Below are positions 50,878 through 61,600 of a stretch of DNA of 64,000 bases, in pieces. This stretch comes from Lineus longissimus. Its lineage: Eukaryota > Nemertea > Pilidiophora > Heteronemertea > Lineidae. The notes beneath the pieces are model-generated. The model was given only the letters and a program-made list of their open reading frames with translations, searched no databases and was not told where the DNA came from. The position numbers were made by a program, and so were the translations under genes. The stretch is taken from assembly GCF_910592395.1 (NCBI RefSeq), contig NC_088310.1, forward strand, positions 21,895,501 to 21,959,500. Direction: 5' to 3'. Positions within the stretch are counted from its first letter, which is position 1. Each line of letters starts with the position of its first letter.

Positions 50878-53804
50878 TGGTTCGTATACATGTAAAGTTT
50901 GCAAGAATACCAGGTTTCGATTTTGATGCCTGATATTTTACTTGATCAATGTATTGACGTATTGAGTCCCAAAATTTCAGTGTATATCATCTGCCGTGCA
51001 TGTTTATCGACACCCTTCTAACCTTTTTTAAAAAACGCGTAATCTTTTGGTGGCATTTCATATCCACGAGGTTCCATCTTGTGGTGAGAATATATCGCCT
51101 ATCCTTCATTTTTCCCCTCGAATGTTGCGGAGTTAATATTTGCCATCTGATGGCATAAGCCTTATCCTATACTTCGCGAAATGCTAACAAAAAACCTTGC
51201 TGCTTTTCGAACATTGAATCGGACAGGCAATTTCCCACATCTTTAACCATATCATAGAATCTATCATAGCCGAATCGACCAAAATGCAAGCGGAGACGTC
51301 TATGCAGCCACCGATTGATCCGTCAATGTATTCTCGGGGCTAAGCGATGTGGGTTAAAGATACACGGAGGACAAATCCATCAGTCATTGGAATGTCAATT
51401 AAAGTCGACGACACGTCAAAAGAACTTTATTTGAGTGATTACTTTTCAAATGATTAATAGAATAGCATGATATTTCAATCTATTGGAAGGTGTTTATTTC
51501 TTGGATACCCGATACTGAATGCCCGTGTGCTTGGCTCAACAACATGATCAATATTCTATATATGACTGCGTCTGCCCATGCTAACACTGCTGGGAAATGA
51601 CACACGTGCTACATACCTCTTCTTCGTTTGAAATTCAACTTGTTCCGTTCATTTTTCACTTCACAGTGGACTTCTGTATATCGAATATTGTGGAAATGAA
51701 GTAGGAGTTTATTTTAGTTCACCAGTCGGTTTTTGCATTGACTTGTTGATTTGCTACAGCGGATAATGATGGACAAATTGTGTATGAGCAACCCTTGCCA
51801 CTTACTGAGCAATCGATTGAATAAAGGTTCTGGTGATCCCACTCATCTCGTTGCTCCACTAAAAATATCTAGAACATGATTTTCATGACTTTCAAATGAA
51901 TAATAAAATTTTGATTAAGTCTGACAGCGATTGATACATATATCTGTGTGTGTTGGCCGAAGGGGATATGACACATAGAGTCTTTCTGTCGAATTACTTT
52001 GATGACAAGAGTACAAAATGCTTCTTACTCTGAAATGTATATGAGGATGACAAAATAAGCCAATTGCTTATGAAGCAATAGTAATGATTTAGAGACACTT
52101 TCAACATATTTATTGTTTGTCTGTGCGACGACGACCGATGGCGACGATACCAGTTTCTCCAGTTCTAGAGCACAATTCTCAAACTGTATCGAATTCTTAT
52201 AGGGTCACAGATACACACCTGTGTAAGACCACAAATCGATTTCCTGTCTCTTCTCCACCGATAGAGTTTAAATTTCAATTCGATTTGACCACAAATATAG
52301 AAATTCTAGTCAACTATAGAAATGCATCGACTTCGTATGCGAATTTGCTTAGAACAAAGAATAGGACATTGACTTCCATTTTTTACACAAATATATGAAT
52401 TGTTAACTGAAGATACGCCCTCGGGCTGTTTGCGCCAAATCACCAAGAATGACAAAAGAATTCTAGTTGATATGTATACGTTGATACCTATGTATCTCTG
52501 GTAAATGATTCGATCGAAAACAAAGAGGTTTAGGGTTTCACCAGTGCTCTTCAAAACTATAAAACCTCATACCCGCGGGGGCTGTGTAAGTATAGGTGTG
52601 CTATGGTTGGTGCTGGCGTCTAATCAAGTGTGCAATGTACAGCCTGTTGATATACTATGGTTTCATAAAATTATCAACGTTACTGGTTTAGCCAGTCTTA
52701 CCTAAGAATTATTAAGAACAAATGAGACCACAAAAAACGAAAACGCCAATTTAGTCATATGGGCAGGGACATGTATTTCTCCACGACCGGAAGTGTGGCA
52801 GAGTTACATTGAGCTTATCAAAATGTCAAGTTGTGGTAACTACATGGCTGGGATGGATCCAGTGAAATTAATTCTCAATCTGTGGTTGATTCTTAATCTA
52901 CAGAGTCAAGCCATCACAAAAGTATGTTTTTGACAATATATTTGGTCTCAATGGTCAGTTTAGAACTCGTATTTTGATAGGGCCGTACCAAATCAATGTG
53001 CGAGTGTCGATTTGATGGATATAGTGTAATGAAGTCATTTTTTTCTCCGGCATTTTTTTTGGGGAATGTTGTAAATTTTATTATGATATTGGTAAAGGGT
53101 TCTTCTTGACACATACAAAATTTGGTGAGGATTGATTGGCCCTAGTGGTACTTTTTTACCAAAAACAGTGACCAGCAATGTACACGCAATGTACAGTGTC
53201 TAATACAGGGCTCTGGCCATATACTCGGCCAAGTTACTTGACTTCATTTCTTCTCATGTGTCCCGATGCACACTCCAGCACAATAGGTGTAATGTCATGT
53301 CCTTCAGTCATCGACATAATCTGATATCACTCTTATACTCACTTGCTTTTACCAGGTCCAACAGGTAGCGATATGAAAGCAAAAGGATATTTCATAGTTC
53401 CACAAACCTAATTATATATCTATTTGTTAGCAAACTTGGCTGTGCCTATGTTTCAATTTTTAAATACCATTGGATATTTGATGCATGTACATTTATCATA
53501 TCATATCACTTCAATATATAGATTATAAATCTCGAGGCTGTTGCAGAGCCATTAATGAATATCATGCCAACTGTGTTGTTACATTTTACAAATGTATTCC
53601 AAATGACACACCTGTTCCATGCCACTAAATTAATTCAGGAGATATGGAAGCAGTTGATATGAATTTCAAATTAAGTTTTCTATATTCTGATTGCACTTGT
53701 TGACGCCTAGAAATGTCAATCAACCAGCTGAACGCAGATTAAATCGGTATTATGTGATACTATACATGCACGAACAATGGCTGTATTCGAGGCGGGTAGT
53801 GGTA

Positions 53805-53828
53805 ACCCATATGGTATGATATATGGGT
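53805..53828. repeat. 8-bp perfect hairpin, 8-nt loop
   Basis: ACCCATAT (53805-53812) and ATATGGGT (53821-53828) are exact complements. It lies in intergenic DNA with no sign of function. Confidence 0.5.
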
Positions 53829-54122
53829 AGATTGTCATATCAACATGATCAATAAGGCAAAAAAATAATTCTTATAATTTCCAATTAATAAACATGAAAA
53901 TCCGAATGGTTCTTCTCATGCATTTATCCTAAAGGGTCTCGCCAATTAACTCAGGCGATCTGCAAATTATCACGGTTCCAACAGTTGAACTGGTGCAAAC
54001 CCACAGCCTGATACATCGGTAGGAAATAGATTTTCATCAGACAGAGTCAGACAGACCCTATATACACGGTTAAGAAAGGGAAAGCTAACAACATTGGACT
54101 AGGGTTAGCTCCCCGAGGTTAG

Positions 54123-54132
54123 CCCCCCCCCC
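54123..54132 (+). repeat. poly-C tract (10 C)
   Basis: A run of ten C follows a GAGGTTAG segment. It is a simple homopolymer and likely length-variable. Confidence 0.9.
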
Positions 54133-54525
54133 AAATTCTACATTATCATGGTATCAAAATGTCGTATGTTTGTAGTCAGCGACTTAATCAGTTTCAGAGA
54201 GCAGCTGAAGACTATCAGCTGTTTTATTCATCCGTAGGCACTGTCCTGACATCCCTGATTTGACGTCCTTTTTCAATTTTCGAATATCGGGGCTGCTAAT
54301 GAGGGAACAGCCATTCATTCAAATGCACAAATGCAGATACGTCGCCTCGTCAACACCCAACAGGCAAGTTTCGTTCAAATAGCTACGAAGGGTAGACGTG
54401 CATGTATTTTGTCGACAGCCAATTTTGAAGATTGCTCCGATTCCTCTTACTACCTTGCATGAAAGCTGAATTGTGCGTGTAATGTAAATGTAATTGTCAT
54501 ACGGTCATGACACAATAATGGAAGA

Positions 54526-54706
54526 ACTCTGCACTCCCTAAAAATAAAGGTTTGTTTGTAGCTTTTAAAAAGCTTAAGGAGCTTTTTTGCCCAACACAAA
54601 TATGCACCCCTTGGAAGTTTTCCAGTGAAATGGAAAACTCCCAGAGGTTTTTCTGAATCTCGGTTTTCAAAACCTCAAAAACCTTTCTTTCTAGGAGCGT
54701 GGAATT
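54526..54706. mobile_element. candidate fold-back miniature element (~180 bp)
   Basis: The left end (about 54531-54553, ACTCCCTAAAAATAAAGG) and the right end (about 54679-54700, CCTTTCTTTCTAGGAG) are imperfect complements over about 20 bases. Inside, GTTTTCCA and TGGAAAAC form another exact 8-bp pair. This symmetrical layout is typical of non-autonomous fold-back or MITE elements. No transposase frame and no unambiguous target-site duplication are visible, so the family cannot be named. Confidence 0.45.
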
Positions 54707-56769
54707 ACTCTGGTGCCATTAGCTCCAAAGATATCCCTAGATCTACTCCAACACCCACATTCCGTTAACAAATGAAAGAAACCGGAAGGAGAAAATTGTG
54801 TTTTTAACATAGTATTTAATTTGAATAATAACAACGTATGGACATGATTTGTACACGACTCATGAAATTAAGGACCACCAATAATAATACGCGATGCGGC
54901 GAACCCTAAACAAGTACAATGTTACCCTGAAACGCCATAAACCTTTTCCGTGTCATTAACGGAAGAAGAAAGCCAGATATTTTTTCCTTCTAATGATGAT
55001 TGAACTCTTTGCTGACCATATATGTTGATGAAAGTAATCCTTCCAATGGTTAATATGATTTTGCTTAGAGCATGTCGGAAGAAATTGAAATACATGTGTA
55101 ATGTATATTGAAACGCAGAGCCTTACATAACAAATCAGTGACGCATTTCTTTTCAATAGAGTGCTAGACGAAGAAGAGGATTTACGTGGTGAACAACTCA
55201 ACACATCCAATCACTGCAACACATAGGTTGGGTAAATTAATAACTTATAAATGTTGCTTTACCCCAGAATTGCTTATAATATATTTGCATATAGTCTCAC
55301 CTACGAATCTATTTTATTATGCAAGAAAAACTAAGCAAACAGTCCCACACGTAAGTTTCGTGCGAAGAGAGTCTCGTTTTCAGAGTGAATGTTATTTTGG
55401 ATCAGGTAAAAGAGACTGATGATTGTACAACATATCTAACTTTATTATGCGGATTGTGCGTACATCATCTCCTCTTGTTGACAACTTTATGCAATTCATG
55501 TCATTTATAAAGTGTAAGGGTTTACTGATGAATGTGACATCGTGGTGTGACAGCAACATCTAGTGGCTTGAAGATCTCATCGACCTCTGACTGTCGAAAC
55601 ATGGCAAACAGAAATGAATAACTTTCGCACATTCTGACTCTCATACCACAGGGTTTAAGGAATACAGACCCCATTGAAAACAAGTGACGGTACAACGTCA
55701 ATTAATGACACGTGACACAAAAAAGGAAGTCGCCCACAACTGTAGAAATTTGCAGGAGTTCATTAATATTCACAATAAGATACAGTGTACGGTTCTGCGC
55801 ATGTTTTTTTGGGTTGTGTATATTTTGGCAGACTTATTACAACCCTCCATCTGAAGACAAATGTAGGTCACAGCATGTAAATGCAAATAAAGTTGTTTTG
55901 CTATTCAGCAAAGAAACGCCATTACGTGGAGCCACATTAGAGTGACGTCATAGAGACAAAAATATTTACATGTATGAATCATTGACAATATGAAATGTTT
56001 TGTCAATAATTCGTTCAGGTCTAGGGATGTTTTGTATCTCGTGGAAGATTCTGAGAGCGGCTACAGGGTTCGATGTGCGGAATAATCATGGGTTGTCATG
56101 TACGTCGGGAAATAACTAAGAATAACACTTCACAAATAATGTGCGACAATTCTGAATTCGTTAGTTTTTCACATTTAAATTGTAAAACAAGACTCTTCCG
56201 ATGTGGATTACAGAGTGTATATCTCTTATTCATTACCACGTGAGTTAAAGCTCTGATAAATACTAATACATGTTGTGGGAATGACTAAAGGGTCGAATCT
56301 CCGCATGTTCAGGGGGGAAATAAGCAGTTAAGTTCATTTTATCATAAGTTTGCGGGAACCCTCAGTGCATTTCCTACAGTTTCAACATAAGTGATTGGGG
56401 GTATTCCGGCAAACCTCGGATGAAAAATGAGATGTCATAAATATTTTTGGAAGCCATTGCTTTACAGTGAAGTTCAATTAAAGGCATAGGTTAGGGAGAT
56501 TTCGATCCACAACTACTGTAGATACGCGATTGATTACGTATATGAATAAACACGTACGTGAAATGATCGAATGATTACGTGCTGAACCCGTATAAAGTAA
56601 ACGTATCAATAAAAGCTGTGAGTCTTAACCTCTCCAACGTTCATTTTCAATTGTCAATCGCAAACGGTTCTGTGATGTAAAATTTTACCTCTGCTAGACA
56701 TAATATACACGGTTTAATATGGAAAATCGTACATGGTGTAGTTTGGGTAAAGAACCACTGATACAAACA

Positions 56770-56852
56770 GGGTGGGCCAGAACTATTTTCCCTTGCACAA
56801 AAGAATTCTATTCTTTATCCATTGTGTGAGGGGAAATAATTCTGGGTCACCC
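56770..56852. mobile_element. 83-bp fold-back hairpin with GGGTG ends (MITE-like or hairpin RNA)
   Basis: The 29-base arms 56770-56798 and 56824-56852 are complementary at 23 of 29 positions. The pairing partly continues inward (AAAGAAT with ATTCTTT) to a three-base loop, with a small bulge on the right arm. The ends read GGGTG and CACCC. The size and mismatched stem fit either a very short MITE or a microRNA-type precursor. No flanking direct duplication was seen, and I do not recognise a known mature microRNA in either arm. Confidence 0.55.
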
Positions 56853-58340
56853 TCCAGAATGGCCGAATAATCTTTGAAGTATATATCACCTGAAAATTTG
56901 CCTCTCCTGAATTTTTATCTAAGACACAAATACAAATTTAATGACGTCATAACCCATCGATTCATCCTCTGATTGATAGGATTTTTTCCCAACTATATTT
57001 ACAGAGCTGATTCTACTATAAACTAACACAGCATGCATGGTGACATTGGTCCTTCCTGACTGTATTTGGGCAAGGCCATGCCAAAAAATATTGGCCAGAG
57101 AAATACCATGAATTCGTATCACATTTGAAATAAAATTATGACCCATTATTTAACGAAATTTGTTTGAAACATGGATGCAACAGGTCCAGCCCCTTCTTTC
57201 GGACACACACGCAAAGCATACGCATTCAAACATGAGTTCCCCAGTAAAATACCCCGTAAGTATATTTTTGCTTCCGAATGCGATGCAGTCAGGGTCTAAA
57301 CTCCTTCGAGATCGCTTGACACATTATCTGTTGACCAACCTGCTACAAATCAAGTGACGCAAATTCAAAGACAATATGATTGATCGATTTTGAAACTTGA
57401 CGCATATTGAAGTCTCTGAAAACACGAAAACGATAAAACTATTTTTACTATTGACCATCTAAACGAAATGGGACAATCCGAGTTTACCTTTACTTAAAAC
57501 GGGGTCGTGTAGCTAAGGCGACTCGGGTAGTGTTTTTGCGTCGGGTTATTTTTCGTACTCCCTTGATATGGAAGCCAGACACAAATCACGGCATTTGCAA
57601 GCTTATGCATCCAGATGGTCAATGGTGATATGACGTCAAGGGAAGATTTTCAGCATAAAACAGAAATGCCTTACACGTTTTAAGTCTCAGCGGAATACCT
57701 AGACATTGCCATGGGTCTAACAGATCTTTGGCATAAAAAGGAAAGTGCAATAAAACTAACTTGCCACCTAAAAAATCAATGTCATCTGCGTATTTCGAAG
57801 CACTGGTTGTCACGAGAATGTAGTTTAATAAAACCTTAAAACATATTTTGTACCAAGATTGCCTCATAATACCAAGCGAAGTATCATGAGAAAATAACTT
57901 GATTTGCTGTTTTCATTGAAAGCACACACACAGGAAATGACTTTCGTCATGGCCATTCTTAATGTCTACAAGCACAGTGACCATCTCGGCGGACACTACC
58001 AGCACACTTTAGTCATGGAATAGTTCTCTATAATCATTTGTTTTTAAATGTACATTATACACAAATTCAAAACTTTCGAAGAACACCACATCGTTTTCAG
58101 TCAATATATTTTCTTCTCAGTCGTTTTAGGTTGTTGTCTGCAAACCGACCATTGTGTATTCACGTCACACACAATGTAGCCTATCACGCGATTTACGCTG
58201 TGTCACATGACGCACACATCGCCTTCTTTGAAGACGAGGCTGTGGCTATACTTTTGTGACACATGACAACATAGACGCCACCATGATTGTCTCTAATCAG
58301 GAAGCTACTTCGTGTTTGCACGAAAATGTTCTGAGCACAT
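56853..58340. other. non-coding, downstream of the probable terminal exon
   Basis: Only frames of about 65-82 codons are present. If the minus-strand exon at 58359-58635 is real, this is 3' flanking or distal UTR sequence of that gene. Confidence 0.4.
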
Positions 58341-58346
58341 TTTATT
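58341..58346 (-). promoter_or_regulatory. candidate polyadenylation signal AATAAA
   Basis: AATAAA reads on the minus strand 12 nt after the TGA of the probable terminal exon at 58359-58635. Its strand and position suit a 3' end with a very short 3' UTR. A single hexamer in AT-rich DNA is weak evidence, and a more distal signal may be the one used. Confidence 0.35.
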
Positions 58347-58358
58347 GTCCACTAGATG

Positions 58359-58635
58359 TCAGTGCGGTGACGGCGACATTGACGATGACGACGTAGTAGA
58401 TGACGTCACAGATCCCGTTGTTGATTCTGGTGATGGTCTGGCATCTTTTCTCATTACTAGAGGTATCGGCATGGGGAGTGGTGGATCGGGCAGCTTAGTT
58501 GCTCCGTGCACCTCCTCGATATCATCGTCGTCGTCGTCCTCCATCCCCGATGGGGGCGAGGGAGGCAAGTCTCTGATTGGGGGTGACGTACTGCAGCCCC
58601 CTGCTCCTTGCTGTTGGTGATGAAGCTGCTGAAGT
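58359..58635 (-). CDS. probable terminal coding exon of an unidentified gene (partial)
   Basis: Seen: on the minus strand a pyrimidine-rich tract ending in CTTTCCAG stops at 58636. A branch-point-like CTTAC has its A about 27 nt upstream of that AG. The open frame that follows has one leading base, so the intron is phase 2, then 91 codons and TGA at 58361-58359. The peptide begins LQQLHHQQQ. It continues with a proline-rich stretch (about residues 18-30), a MEDDDDDDIEEV acidic run (31-42), a PDPPLPMPIP segment (49-58), and an S/T/P-rich tail (about 67-91) ending SMSPSPH. An AATAAA lies at 58346-58341, 12 nt past the stop. Composition fits a disordered C-terminal tail, as in many transcription or scaffold proteins, but the family is not recognised. 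Another minus frame and a plus frame (58312-58620) are also open because of the GAY/TCR runs; neither has comparable splice context. Earlier exons were not found. Confidence 0.55.
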
Positions 58636-58668
58636 CTGGAAAGATAGAAGGGCAGATTTCGGTAAGGA
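58636..58668 (-). other. 3' splice site (branch-point-like motif, pyrimidine tract, AG)
   Basis: On the minus strand the sequence runs CTTACC, then a pyrimidine-rich stretch, then CTTTCCAG immediately before the open frame at 58635. The spacing from the putative branch A to the AG (about 27 nt) is normal for animal introns. This site is the main reason for choosing the minus strand here. Confidence 0.5.
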
Positions 58669-61600
58669 ATTGTGAGACTATATTACGCTGACTTCCTTTA
58701 CATTCTGAAATAAACAAACAACATACACACGCAATTTCTCAATGACTACAGCTAGGTACAAGCTAATTGATATGTATTTTCCCAGTTCTGCTGAAACTCT
58801 TTCCAAAAGCTGAAGAGGCCAAATACATGTTCTTAAGACTTGTCAATACAAATATATAAGTTTCGTCATGTCCTTTTTGATTAATTAGTTTTGTTTTTTT
58901 ATTCTCTTTAATGCATTTTTGGAAAGGAATATAAAAATGAATTATCAGCAAAAGAAATGATAAAGTTGATAACGCGCAATATGTACACAATGAAATATAG
59001 TTTTCTAACTTAATGACTAAAAACACATGTGTCTGAATCAAGTTTCATTATTACGTCCCGGATGATTGATAGACCTGCGTCTGGAATGAAACGGCCCCCA
59101 GTGTACATCGATTTCCCATTCATCTATCCCAGAATGTTCACCAGAATGTCGATTTTGATAGGGTTGTAATAAACTTTCGCATTTCTAAAGAAAGTGTAAG
59201 ACGTAATGAATCGACGTATTACATGAATGCCTCGTAATGATACTTAATTGAAAAACGTATCTTCCGAAATACTAGCAGTAATTACATTCTGAACAATATT
59301 CAGAAACAAAAGATGATCCATTTTCGTAATTCACATTCCGGGCTTCAAGTCGTCTCGATCAATATAAATAATACTCTTGAGACGAGTAGATACAAACTAT
59401 TGCACTTTCATTTAAGATAATTAAAAGAGGCGAAGTCGTAGTAGATTAAAAAACATATAGCGTGTCATCTTTGATGAAGTGTACTTTGGTTCTTACTTTG
59501 TTGGTTGTCACTGAGTCCATTTCTAAGAGTTATGCTATTACATGATCGATTACATGACTGATAAGAAAGAAAATTACTCTTAAGCAAGTATCGTGTTAGC
59601 TGTCTGTGATGCGAGCTTCTGTACTAATTACATTTTATTGAATATCACCAATCCTTTCTATTGACATGATATGTATTAATTATCTGCCCGTGGAGACAAA
59701 AGTTTCTGATACTGGCTGAGGATCGAATCGGTGAGTGATCATTTTCACAAGTTGTTGCACAAATTGTTTCTTTTCTTGAAAACAGGTCGCTTGTTCTCTA
59801 TTTCTCTATTTCCCCAAGAAATATAGCAAAATATATGGTGAATACCAAACAGAGACTTTTCGAGTTATTCGTTTGGGTTTGTGGAAAATTTAACAGTTGT
59901 TGTTATAGGAAATGCCTGTATTTTCGGCATATCCTTTAAAATTGAATCGCGTAAGCTACAAAGTCCTTGGCCGAATCCTTTGGAAAGTAAGTCAGCGCGG
60001 TATGGTCCAGTAAAAGTAAGTTTCAGAGAAAAAACTGATCTTGCACCTACTAAATCTAATTAAAGTTTTTACAATGCTGACGGGATCATATTTCATACAT
60101 TATCTTCCATAAGTTTACGTAATCATCAAAAGATTCCAAGAATGTCTGAGATGCGACGGGAAATGTTTACGATGGGAAAACGTAAATAGAACCCAGACGG
60201 ATATTGGCAAGAATAATAGCTGAACCCTTTGAGGAAGTCACGAGCAGTGTTTCCATACAGTAATACAATACTACCGAGTTGATTGCATGGGAGGGCGCCA
60301 GTATTGTTCTTGAGTCATAATAATGAAAGCATTATCATAATTAATAGATCCCACAATGGCAAGTGCAGACCCATTGACATCAAAATCAATTAAATTGATG
60401 AAGGATATCGGAGTTTGAGTCTTGCCATGGCTTGAGCGTTGCTTGGTGGTTTCTGTCTTTCTTTGTGTTCATTATTGTTTTGCTTTGTCCAATTGTCGCG
60501 GGGAATAACAGCACTACGATATTGCTTAATTATGAATGAGAATGTATTATATTTGTACTGTAAACCGGTGCAAGAGAAACCAAGCAGTCAGGAAGGCGAA
60601 CACTGGTAATTATTACCCAAGTTATTTTCTGTTGACGTTGTAATTGCAACAAGAATTCATGGGAACTGCAGTATAAAACAACAGCCACGGACATGAACAA
60701 GTGGAAGGTTTGCCTGAGTTTTTGCTTTGCAAGCATGACCCCTTCTTCATAATAAAGAAATTATCCATGAGGATTGTGGAAAGATTATTGAACTGCACAA
60801 ATACATCGGACCATCGTTTTGCTCGCGCCTTCCCAGATTATTCAAAATGCTGTTTTGCTATGTTTATCTCGTCACGACAGAAACAACATAAACTGAGCGC
60901 CATTTTGAACAAATGAAAGCTTCGTTAGAGCAAAAGCTCCCGCGAGGCGTGGATTAGTATCTTTTGCATTTGCGGGAGGGTCTTTTTCTGGGATAATCCT
61001 TTTGAACATCATGGTGATCATCTGGCATGTCTTGGTTGCTTTTGAGAATATATCAGTTCTGTGATGACTGGCTGTCTAATCTCAAGTTGACGTCAGTTGT
61101 TTCTGCTCCAAAATCAATCTATTTTCCCATGCTGATGCTAAGCGAGAGGGAAAAATTGTAGACGAATATCTAGACACAAAAAAGTTGGCTGAGCCAACGG
61201 AGAATGATTAAACTAAGTTTGGATTAAATGTTTTTTCTTTATTGCCGCTTTCAGTATAATCGCTAAACAACTGAGTTAACGACGTGTTTGATGAAGCGTA
61301 CATGATCATACACGGGAGACCGCTCTGGAACCAAACAACTCTGACATGTCTGACGTCTGCCGTCTCCGAACCCTCTTAACCAGTGATTCCTGCATAAATG
61401 TTGACCTCGTTGCTAGTTTCAAACGAGCGCCATCACTGGTCAAGCCGCCGGTTTCGCCGTGATAAGAGTTAGTAAGGGCTCAATATTTTTTGGCATTGAG
61501 CGTGGAGGCATAACACTTCAGAAATCCAGTACAGGGCACATTGCAATATTCTGATCTGACAAGAACAAAATCTTTTTAAAAATGCTGCTAGACGAGTGGA

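Larger units (their letters stand above)
45570..54525. other. non-coding, no supported gene
   Basis: AT-rich sequence begins with a TTA/ATT-rich microsatellite-like stretch just after the tRNA-like sequence (about 45595-45650). The longest frame is 134 codons on the minus strand (49875-50279), unrecognised and of roughly chance length. TACATGTA sites lie at 47211, 49080 and 50887. Confidence 0.5.

Noticed and set aside
58312-58620. Plus-strand 102-codon frame with D and S runs opposite the probable exon
   Set aside because: The repetitive GAY/TCR codons keep both strands open. Splice acceptor, stop and AATAAA favour the minus strand.
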